The translations under genes were made by a program, and so were the position numbers. A stretch of 58,740 nucleotides of DNA from Desulfacinum infernum DSM 9756. GTDB lineage: Bacteria; Desulfobacterota; Syntrophobacteria; Syntrophobacterales; DSM-9756. How positions within the stretch are numbered: the first letter of the stretch is position 1; each line of letters begins with the position of its first letter. The DNA lies in NCBI RefSeq assembly GCF_900129305.1, contig NZ_FQVB01000030.1, positions 1-58,740 of the forward strand, in the 5' to 3' direction. Below the pieces are notes generated by a model. The model had not been told where the DNA came from. It did no database searches and saw only the letters and a program-made list of their open reading frames with translations. Of this stretch, positions 48,573 to 56,208 are shown in pieces.

Positions 48573-49781
48573 TTGAATACTTTTACCGATATCCATCTTG
48601 ACGCCATCCTCCACAAGAACCTTCAGCGCGTGGGCTTCCGGACCCCCACACCCATCCAGGCCCGGGCCATTCCCGCCGCCTTGGCAGGGCGCGACCTCAT
48701 CGGCCTGGCCCAGACCGGCACCGGAAAGACCGCCGCTTTCGGCCTCCCCATTTTGCAAAAACTTCTCAAGGGCCAACGTCGGACCCTGCGGGCCCTCATC
48801 CTGGCGCCCACCCGGGAGCTCACGGAACAGACCCGCACGGCCATGGAGCAACTGGGCCGCGACACGCGCCTGAGTGTTCTCAGCCTCTACGGCGGCGTGG
48901 GAATCCAGCCCCAGATAACGGCCCTTCGCCGCGGCGTGGACATCGCCGCCTGCTGCCCCGGCCGTCTGCTGGACCACATGAACCGGGGCACCATCGACCT
49001 GGACTCGGTGGAGATCCTCGTTCTGGACGAAGCCGATCGCATGTTCGACATGGGCTTTTTGCCCGACATCCAAAAGATCGTCGCCCGGCTGCCCAAGGTG
49101 CGCCAGACCCTGCTCTTTTCGGCCACCATGCCGCCGGCCATCAAGGCCCTGGCCCGTCAGCTCATGCGCGATCCGCAGACCATCCAGGTGGGAGCCTCGG
49201 CGCCCGTGGAATCGGTCTCCCACACCTTCTATCCCGTGGGTACGGCGCAAAAAGGCGCGCTCTTGAAGGACATCCTGGGCCGACTGAGCCGGGGCCGGGT
49301 GATCGTCTTCACCCGCACCAAGCATCGGTCCACTTCCCTGGCCCGGCAGCTTTCCAACGCCGGCCATCGGGCCGTCGCCCTCAACGGCGACATGCCGCAG
49401 GGGAAACGCCAACGGGCCCTGGACGGCTTCCATCGAGGCCGCTACCAGGTCCTGGTGGCCACGGATGTGGCCGCCCGCGGCATCGACGTGAGCAAGGTCT
49501 CCCACGTGATCAACTTCGACATCCCGGACACCGTGGACGCCTACATCCACCGGGTGGGCCGCACGGGTCGCGCCTGCGAAACGGGCGAAGCCTTCACTTT
49601 CGTGTGCTCCGAAGACCGGTTCATGGAGACGGCCCTCAAAAGGACCCTGGGAGACAGCCTAAGCTACTGCATCCTGGACGAATACAGTCCGCCTCGGCAC
49701 CAGCAGCCCGCGGTGCGGAGCTTCCGGCCCGCCCGCCGCAACAGGCGCCCGGCCGGCCGAACCGCCCACGCCTGGAACTGA
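48573..49781 (+). CDS. DEAD-box ATP-dependent RNA helicase (RhlE-like)
   Basis: A 402-residue helicase with all core motifs in order: Q motif (GFRTPTPIQ), motif I AQTGTGKT, PTRELTEQ, DEADRMFD, SATMP in the first RecA domain; then VIVFTRTK, ATDVAARGIDV and HRVGRTGR in the second. Motif Ib reads CCPGRLLDH instead of TPGR. A short basic C-terminal tail (RPARRNRRPAGR) may bind RNA. I chose TTG 48573: AAGGAC is correctly spaced before it and the conserved fold begins immediately; the longer open frame covers the terminator. It unwinds RNA, probably in ribosome assembly or cold response. Confidence 0.92.
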   Translation: MNTFTDIHLDAILHKNLQRVGFRTPTPIQARAIPAALAGRDLIGLAQTGTGKTAAFGLPILQKLLKGQRRTLRALILAPTRELTEQTRTAMEQLGRDTRLSVLSLYGGVGIQPQITALRRGVDIAACCPGRLLDHMNRGTIDLDSVEILVLDEADRMFDMGFLPDIQKIVARLPKVRQTLLFSATMPPAIKALARQLMRDPQTIQVGASAPVESVSHTFYPVGTAQKGALLKDILGRLSRGRVIVFTRTKHRSTSLARQLSNAGHRAVALNGDMPQGKRQRALDGFHRGRYQVLVATDVAARGIDVSKVSHVINFDIPDTVDAYIHRVGRTGRACETGEAFTFVCSEDRFMETALKRTLGDSLSYCILDEYSPPRHQQPAVRSFRPARRNRRPAGRTAHAWN

Positions 49782-49792
49782 GCGGATGAAAA

Positions 49793-49832
49793 AGCCCACC
49801 GTTGCCCCTTGACTTTCCCGGCCCGGTGGGCT
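49793..49832 (-). terminator. Possible leftward terminator overlapping the tRNA promoter
   Basis: AGCCCACCG and CGGTGGGCT form a 9-bp stem around a 22-base loop. Read leftwards it is followed by TTTTT, so it could stop transcription coming from the integrase through the tRNA. The loop contains the -35 box of the tRNA promoter. Confidence 0.4.
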
Positions 49833-49837
49833 AATAA
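49809..49837 (+). promoter_or_regulatory. Predicted sigma-70 promoter of tRNA-fMet
   Basis: TTGACT, a 17-base spacer, and TAATAA match the -35/-10 consensus well; predicted start is a few bases before the tRNA at 49852. Confidence 0.7.
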
Positions 49838-49851
49838 ATGGTGCTCGTTGA

Positions 49852-49928
<77 letters not shown>

Positions 49929-49947
49929 GGAAAATCAAGGACTTGGC

Positions 49948-51180
49948 TCACACGGCCAGGTCCTTTTTTGTTTCCGGTTGCGGATAGGTTGCGGATGGTT
50001 GCGTGTGGTCGTTTACCACATCGTCCAGCTCGTCGATGTCGGACCGGCTCTCGCAAGGCAACCACTTGTAGTAGGTGTTGAAGGTGATCTGGGCGGAGCT
50101 GTGCCCCATCTCCTTCGCCACTTCCGCAAGCGGATCGCCCTTGCTGAGCCTCAACGTGGCGTACGTGTGGCGCATGTCGTGCGGAGTGCGCCGCCGCAGG
50201 CCGGACTTTTCCATGGCCCGCTTCCACACCCTCTTGCGGAAATTGTCCGGATCCATGGGGTTGCCGCTCTCGTTGCAGAACACCCACTCCGGCACACTTC
50301 GCCGGCCGGTGCGCAAAGCCTCTTCCTTGCGCTTCTTCCTGAGCCTTTCCAGCTCGGTCACCACCTGACGACTCAGACGGACGTCCCTTTTCCCCGAACG
50401 ACTCTTGGGCGTGGTCACCCGGCCGTGCACAACGTTTCGCTGGATCCGGGCGACGCGCTGGTGAAAATCGATGTCGCCCCACTGAAGCCCGGCCAGTTCC
50501 CCCATCCGCAGTCCGGTGCGAAACGCCGTCACGATCAGCGGGTAGTACTCGGGGAAGTGTTTCCGGTAAACCTGTTCCAGCAGACGTCGTTCTTCCCGGC
50601 TGAAGGGATCCGGCTCCCTCGCCGGCGACTCCCCTTCCGGTTTGGGAATCTTCACGCCGAGGACCGGGTTCCGGTCGATGAGTTCGTCCGGGTGGTGTGC
50701 ATAGGCCAGAACGGAGCTCAGGCAGTTCTTGATGTTCTTCACCGTCTTGCTGTTCAGCCCTTCCCGGATCTTTTGAACCATGAGATCCGCCACCGCCCTG
50801 GTGGTGATCCGATCGAGCCGTTCGTTTCCCATGGCCGGAAGGAGGTGTTTCTTCAAGATCACCTCGTAATTGCGCCGCGTGGATCGTTTCACGGATATCC
50901 GTGCGTATTTTTCCAGCCAGCCCATGGAAAACCTTCCTTCATCGTCCTTCCACCCGTAGACGTACTCCCTGAGCGTCGGAACCTTCGGCTCGCGCTCGGT
51001 CCCCTCGTCGGCCAAGAAGGCCAAGTCCCCAAGCACCAAACGCGCCTCGATGCGCTTGGCCGCCTCCAGGGCGACCCTCCTGTCCTTACCGATCTTCTTG
51101 GACCTTCTCATGCCCTGATGGTCGATGAAGATCCACCATACGCCCGAACCCTTCGGGCGCTCGCGCACTTTGACTCCCAT
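49948..51180 (-). CDS. Tyrosine-family integrase
   Basis: A 410-residue phage/island-type integrase. An N-terminal AP2-like arm-binding region (about 1-60), a core-binding domain (about 85-190) and a catalytic domain (about 200-390) with TGLRMGELAGL (catalytic Arg), HDMRHTYATL (H-x-x-R), MGHSS and the nucleophilic tyrosine in TFNTYYKW. It should catalyse site-specific recombination at tRNA-fMet. The C-terminal 30 residues are non-conserved. ATG 51180 has AGGAGGGACG upstream. Confidence 0.95.
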   Translation of the reverse strand: MGVKVRERPKGSGVWWIFIDHQGMRRSKKIGKDRRVALEAAKRIEARLVLGDLAFLADEGTEREPKVPTLREYVYGWKDDEGRFSMGWLEKYARISVKRSTRRNYEVILKKHLLPAMGNERLDRITTRAVADLMVQKIREGLNSKTVKNIKNCLSSVLAYAHHPDELIDRNPVLGVKIPKPEGESPAREPDPFSREERRLLEQVYRKHFPEYYPLIVTAFRTGLRMGELAGLQWGDIDFHQRVARIQRNVVHGRVTTPKSRSGKRDVRLSRQVVTELERLRKKRKEEALRTGRRSVPEWVFCNESGNPMDPDNFRKRVWKRAMEKSGLRRRTPHDMRHTYATLRLSKGDPLAEVAKEMGHSSAQITFNTYYKWLPCESRSDIDELDDVVNDHTQPSATYPQPETKKDLAV

Positions 51181-51267
51181 CGTCCCTCCTTTCCAAGTGC
51201 GCCAATCCGCCGCCTGATCCTATCAAAAACCGGCGGCCGCGTCTTGGTCCGGTTCTCGGGTCGACAC

Positions 51268-51504
51268 TCAGAACCCCAAAGAGCCGAGGATGTCATCCAC
51301 GATGGTGTCCAGCTGCCGGGGATCCATGCGATAATGCAACTCCATCCATTCGTGCAGATCACTCTCCTTGACCCGTACGAGCTTCCGATTGATGCGAAAC
51401 GCTGGAAGCGGGTGAACGGGATCGTGCAGCAAATTCCAAACGGTCCGCTCCGAAATTCTCAGCTTTTCGGCCACCTCGCTGATTTTCAAATACTGATCGC
51501 TCAT
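51268..51504 (-). CDS. Excisionase-like helix-turn-helix protein
   Basis: A 78-residue protein with an AlpA/Xis-type helix-turn-helix (about 7-50): LKISEVAEKLRISERTVWNL, then the wing FRINRKLVRVKESDL. Such proteins direct integrase or regulate island genes. ATG 51504 has GGAGGTTCAACC upstream; the longer open frame to 51699 reads through AT-rich non-coding DNA. 87 bp before the integrase on the same strand. Confidence 0.87.
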   Translation of the reverse strand: MSDQYLKISEVAEKLRISERTVWNLLHDPVHPLPAFRINRKLVRVKESDLHEWMELHYRMDPRQLDTIVDDILGSLGF

Positions 51505-51738
51505 GGTTGAACCTCCATTCCCTCCAGGAACCAACAGATCATCGTGTCCCATCCATTGCACCGAGGCCTGCAGGCAAGGTGCCTCGCGGCCTTCAGAGGG
51601 AAAGGGAAAGAGAAAAAATCGCATTCGGTGGAATTTTGGATTCCCGGATGGGGGCATAAAGAAATAACCTGTTGATTTTACGCGATCTTGTTCCATCAAA
51701 AAAATTTTAAAAATTTTTTGTCACACACCTGCCTGTTC

Positions 51739-52112
51739 GAAAAAAACCATTTTGGGATCCCGACAGCTTTCCCTTTATAGAGTTTGGGCTTTTCAAGCTG
51801 ATCTGGCTGTGGACACCCGTAGGCACCGGGCGCCTGGAAAAAGTCCCAAATCATCCCCGCAGCGTTTCCCCTTTCCTAGTTTGCCCTCTCCTTCCTACCC
51901 CCCGCTTCCGTGCAGCTCGACTCTTTCCCCGTTGTGACGTCTTTGTCCGACGCCCCATTGACCAGCCCACAACTTCCCCTTGCCTTCAAAATCCGGGAAG
52001 GCCCGACGATGCTTTCCCTTTTCTTCATTGAGCCTTTTGCCATGCGAGAGGTGCGCCCCCAGGGGCTCGAAAAATAGCTGCGATTACCTCTGCGACGTTT
52101 CCCCTTTCCTTC
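51739..52112. repeat. Four iteron-like repeats upstream of the primase, with an AT-rich tract
   Basis: Four related blocks of 42-44 bp (51739-51780, 51837-51879, 51985-52026, 52069-52112) share AAAA near the start and end in a (G/C)TTTCCC(C)TTT motif. Just to the left (51695-51722) is an AT-rich stretch (AAAAAAATTTTAAAAATTTTTT). This layout resembles replication origins with iterons and a melting region, and the next gene is a replication primase. No gene is visible in 51505-52257. Confidence 0.5.
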
Positions 52113-52257
52113 TTGAGAACGCTCGACCTGGAAAATTCAGGAAGGGGGGTGAGGCGCGAAACGGATGGAAACAGGGACGGACAGAGGTAATGGAGACAAG
52201 GAACGGCCCGGGCGGGCCTTTCCCGGGCGGAAAAGCAGCTGTTGAGCGAGGTGCGTT

Positions 52258-55059
52258 ATGTCTCGTTGCGAGAAAGACTCCAACTACACAGAGATCTTGA
52301 AGTCACTGGCCACCCTTTTTGACCCGGAAACCGATGTGTTCGAACTGTGTGTCATCCATCCACGTCGTTCCACCAGCCGGCTCTGGAAGGGGCCTGCCTA
52401 CGGCCGGAAGCCCATTGTGGCCGGTTGGTTCGACAGCCCGGAAACAGCCGCGCGATTGGCGGCCGAAATCGACAATTATGCCATGCCGGACGGAATCTAC
52501 GTGACCCTCAACCCGGTACAGACCGACGTTCACGCCCGGGCCTACAATCGCTTGAAAACTGGAATCCAGCGCACCAAAGACGATGAGACAGCCGCCTACC
52601 GACATGTGCTCATCGACATCGACCCCGTCCGCCCCAGCGGGGTTTCAAGCACCGACGAGGAGCACCGGAGGGCTCTGGACTTGGCGTGGGAAATCCACCG
52701 ATCCTGGCCGGGATTGTTGGCCGACTCCGGCAATGGGGCTCACCTGGTGCTGCGTTTTGAAAAGGACGTTCAGGTCACGGAAGAAACCAAATCCTCGATC
52801 AAACGATTCCTCGAAGCCCTGCACGCCCGTTTCCAAACGGATCAAATCAAGATCGACGCATCCGTTTACAACCCCTCCCGGTTGGTCCGCTTGTGGGGGA
52901 CGTGGACCCGCAAGGGGGATCACACGAAGACGCGCCCTCATCGGCCGTCCAAAATCCTCCACCTTCCGGATCCGTGGCCGTACGTCTCTTTGGATCAATT
53001 GGATCATTGGAGCAAAGAGTACTTACCGGTGGAAAATGAGGACCCGGCTTCGTCGGGCGGCAGACGGAAAGCAGGGACTTCCCGGCTGAACGTGGACGCC
53101 TACCTGGCCGCCTACGGAGTGGAAGTGGTAGGCCGGAAAAGGAAAGGTGACGCAACCTTCTACCAACTCAGAAACTGTGTCTTCGACCCCGCCCATGGGC
53201 CCAAGGAGGCGGCGGTCGTCCAGGCCGATGACGGTCGTCTCGCCTACCATTGCTTCCACGACTCTTGCAAACATCGCACTTGGCATGAGGCCAAGGCCAA
53301 AATATCCGGGGAGGATCCCTTGGTTGCATTCCTGCACAGGGAAGCCCCCGTTTCCATCGAACCGGGACCTAAACCTCGGCCCTATGAACCCTTGCCTCCC
53401 CTGCCGCCTTGGCCCATGGAGGCGTTCCCCGCCCCGTACCAGCGTCTCATTTCCGAGGTGACGGAGTCCCTCTCGGTACCGCTGGAGATGGCTGCAACGG
53501 CCTTTTTGAGCGCCACCGCCGCCTGCATAGGCCGGACGCGGCAGATATACGACGGTCGCGAGTGGTACCAGCCCCCGATATTGTGGTTTGCCCTCGTCGC
53601 GCCCAGCGGCTCAGGTAAGAGCCCCACGTGCAATTTCATTTTCGAACCGATCAAGAGGTTGGAAAACGAGTGGTTCATCGAATTTCGATCGGCCACGGCG
53701 AAATATAAGGAAAAGCTGGATATCTGGAAGTCGGCCCCGAAAGAAGGCAGGGGGCCCAAACCTGAACCGCCCCGCTGGAGACAGCTGCTCATAGACGACG
53801 CCACCGGTGAATCCATCGCAGAGATCTTGTTCCAGAACCCCAGGGGTCTTTTATGGAACAGCGATGAACTGGCCGGGATGATGGCGAACTTCGACCGGTA
53901 CAGCCGAAATAAGGGCGGAACCAAATCCCGACTCATGACCGCCTACGATGCCGGCCAGTGGAAGGTTTCCCGCGTCGATTCCAATCGGCAGAGTCTCATT
54001 CCCCACGCGGCCATTTCCATCTTCGGGACCATCCAACCGGAGATTCTCCCCACCGCTTTTTCCATGATGGACGTTTACAGCGGTTTTTTCCCCAGGTTTC
54101 AATTCATCTTTGCGGAACGGGACAAGCCGCCCTTTTATACCGAAGCCCGTGTGTCAGCCGTCTCAAAGCAACTTCTCCATGATACCGTGGATCACCTTCT
54201 GCGCCTCGATTTCGATCCCGACGGGAGCCCATACACCGTGGAGATGGATGATGAGGCCCGATCCTTGTTTCGCGAGTGGCAGAACGGCATCGCTTTGCTG
54301 CCCTGGATCGACCCGCGAGGGGAAAAACTGGAGCCGTTCGCCCAAAAAATGCGAGGCCGCGCCCTGCGCTTGGCCCTCGTTCTGCACGAGCTGGATTGCT
54401 ACCTGCTCGCAAAGCCGGACACGCGCGAAAAGGTCAGCAGGGATGTCATGGAGAGATCTATTCGGCTGGCCGATGTCTTCTTGGCCCATCAACACCGCGC
54501 TTCAACTTACCTTTCGCTGAAGCCGGGCCGACCGCCGAGCCCTTTGCACCGTCGTATCGCACAGGCCATCGTGGAGCTCAGCGGGGAAATCGAAAGGGGA
54601 TCGATTCCCACGGCCCGGATCGCCGAACACCTGAACGCCGGCCGGGATCCAAAGTTTCATGTATCGGCACAAAGTGTGGGGAAAGCCGCAAGCGATCTTG
54701 GCCTGCATCCGCGCCAAGTCCGTTACCGGGGGCGGAAGTGCAGGTGCATCGGCGTGGACGACCAGGCCCTCCAACGCCTTCATGCCGTCGCCGGCCCAAA
54801 ATTTTCCGGGACACCCGATCCAAACGGGACAAAGCGGGAGATACCGGCGGCATCCGCCCGTCCCGTTTCAGATTCCAAACGGGACACATGGGACGCGCAA
54901 ACGGGCCCTGAAGATCCCGGCGTCCCGGTCGTCCCGGTTGCCCCGTCAAACGGGACGGCCGCGGATGCGCATGAATCCTTGGATCGTCCCGGATGGAACG
55001 TTTGTCCCGGTTCCCTGAAACAAGCCATGGACAACGAAATCGTGGAGGTGGTGTTTTGA
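52258..55059 (+). CDS. Primase/DUF3987 replication protein of the island
   Basis: A 933-residue protein. The N-terminal part looks like an archaeo-eukaryotic primase (DIDP at 120-123, SGNGAHLVL near 157, then NPSRLVRLWGTWTRKGD near 205-221). A CHC2-like zinc region follows (CVFDPAHG...YHCFHDSCKH, about 305-340). A DUF3987-type P-loop ATPase has APSGSGKSPT near 455 and LLWNSDELAGM near 535. The C-terminus is a low-complexity tail rich in Pro and Ala. This is the layout of self-replicating island proteins. ATG 52258 has GAGGTGCG. It probably primes replication from the repeats just upstream. Confidence 0.85.
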   Translation: MSRCEKDSNYTEILKSLATLFDPETDVFELCVIHPRRSTSRLWKGPAYGRKPIVAGWFDSPETAARLAAEIDNYAMPDGIYVTLNPVQTDVHARAYNRLKTGIQRTKDDETAAYRHVLIDIDPVRPSGVSSTDEEHRRALDLAWEIHRSWPGLLADSGNGAHLVLRFEKDVQVTEETKSSIKRFLEALHARFQTDQIKIDASVYNPSRLVRLWGTWTRKGDHTKTRPHRPSKILHLPDPWPYVSLDQLDHWSKEYLPVENEDPASSGGRRKAGTSRLNVDAYLAAYGVEVVGRKRKGDATFYQLRNCVFDPAHGPKEAAVVQADDGRLAYHCFHDSCKHRTWHEAKAKISGEDPLVAFLHREAPVSIEPGPKPRPYEPLPPLPPWPMEAFPAPYQRLISEVTESLSVPLEMAATAFLSATAACIGRTRQIYDGREWYQPPILWFALVAPSGSGKSPTCNFIFEPIKRLENEWFIEFRSATAKYKEKLDIWKSAPKEGRGPKPEPPRWRQLLIDDATGESIAEILFQNPRGLLWNSDELAGMMANFDRYSRNKGGTKSRLMTAYDAGQWKVSRVDSNRQSLIPHAAISIFGTIQPEILPTAFSMMDVYSGFFPRFQFIFAERDKPPFYTEARVSAVSKQLLHDTVDHLLRLDFDPDGSPYTVEMDDEARSLFREWQNGIALLPWIDPRGEKLEPFAQKMRGRALRLALVLHELDCYLLAKPDTREKVSRDVMERSIRLADVFLAHQHRASTYLSLKPGRPPSPLHRRIAQAIVELSGEIERGSIPTARIAEHLNAGRDPKFHVSAQSVGKAASDLGLHPRQVRYRGRKCRCIGVDDQALQRLHAVAGPKFSGTPDPNGTKREIPAASARPVSDSKRDTWDAQTGPEDPGVPVVPVAPSNGTAADAHESLDRPGWNVCPGSLKQAMDNEIVEVVF

Positions 55060-55580
55060 ATACCGCCGAGGTGATGCGAAAATTGGTGGAGGACGGATTG
55101 ACCCTCAAGCACCGTGAGGGCCGTCTGGTCGTCAAGGGCCTGAAAAGCATTGTGCAGGCATATGAGCCGCTCATTAAGGCTCATAGGGATGAACTGCTGC
55201 GCTTCCTGACGGCGCCGAAATGCCGCCACTGCGCCCACGCCAAAACAGATGCCTCCTGTGCAGCCGGCCACCCTTGGCGGGGTGCGGAACTATCCATGCC
55301 CTGTCGTGACTTCGCCGTTCGATCGGCCGCCTCCGGGCCCTGGAACCCGGCTCCACGGGTCAAATGTCAGGACTGTGTTCATTTTCAGCCGCATGAGCAG
55401 GCGCCTCGCGATATGCCCGGCTCCTGCGGGCATGACGGGAGTTTGCAATGGCCATGGCATCGTACCCATCGATGCGGGCACTTCCTGGCTGAAACCCAGG
55501 AAGCGAGGAACAATGCCTCAATTTCCGAATCCGTCCGGACCGACAAGAACCCTCCGCCCGCACAACAGGCAACAACATGA
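55056..55580 (+). CDS. Small protein with TubC-like N-terminus and Cys-rich C-terminus
   Basis: A 174-residue protein. The first 50 or so residues (AEVMRKLVEDGLTLKHREG...LIKAHRDELLRFL) resemble the TubC N-terminal docking fold also found in plasmid and island proteins beside primases. The rest has paired cysteines (CRHCAHAK...CAAGHPW, CQDCVHFQ...CGHDG...HRCGHF), likely zinc-binding. TTG 55056 overlaps the primase stop and has GGAGGTG upstream; ATG 55074 is an alternative. Probably linked to replication or recombination of the island. Confidence 0.75.
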   Translation: MNTAEVMRKLVEDGLTLKHREGRLVVKGLKSIVQAYEPLIKAHRDELLRFLTAPKCRHCAHAKTDASCAAGHPWRGAELSMPCRDFAVRSAASGPWNPAPRVKCQDCVHFQPHEQAPRDMPGSCGHDGSLQWPWHRTHRCGHFLAETQEARNNASISESVRTDKNPPPAQQATT

Positions 55581-56058
55581 AGAAATTCGAATTTGAGTAA
55601 CATCGTAAATCGATCCTATACAACCCTTCCGGGTCGGCTTTGTCCCGCCCCTGTCTCCGAATGCCATTTCGGTGACCGTGTGAGCCGGAAACTTTGGGGA
55701 CGGCCAAAGCCATCCCGGCATACCCAAAACCTCAGGAAACCTTTGATCCATGTAAGATGTCGCTCTCGACCTTGTGTCGGCGGCTTGCGGTGGAACCAGT
55801 TGTTCATGAGTGCCGCCAATACTACGACAGCGTGATTGGAAAAGATCCGCAGAGGCCCATCGACCGCCCCGGAGTCGGAGATCCATGAGAAGAATGAAAC
55901 CGAAAGACGACATCCCTCCCGAGTCGGCCCACCCGGCGTGGCGCGCAATGTCGATTATATCAGTAGGAAATAACTAACATTTCTCTTGTACCTCGGTCCC
56001 CCGGCTGATAAGCTTTTCAGCGCATCGATTCACTCCCGCAACGCTGATTTTTTCGTCC

Positions 56059-56098
56059 CAAGTGGGTCAAAATTGATGTCCCCAAGAGAGTCAAAATA
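56059..56098. other. Direct repeats resembling an insertion-sequence end
   Basis: CAAGTGGGTCAAAATT and CAAGAGAGTCAAAATA lie 24 bp apart, a pattern seen at the ends of some IS elements. No transposase is seen. The rest of the gap 55581-56208 shows no convincing gene; small open frames there have no good start or domain. Confidence 0.35.
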
Positions 56099-56208
56099 AT
56101 CGGCCATTGAACAGGAAGAGAGGCCTTTATGCTTCTGGATGAGGTGAGCCCGTCCACGAACGAGAGAGAAAATGGAGACTCCCTCTCGAGTATCAAAGGA
56201 TATGGGGA

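Noticed and set aside
55694-55913. Small open frames on both strands in the gap before the sacsin-like gene
   Set aside because: No ribosome site, no domain, and frames on both strands overlap equally.
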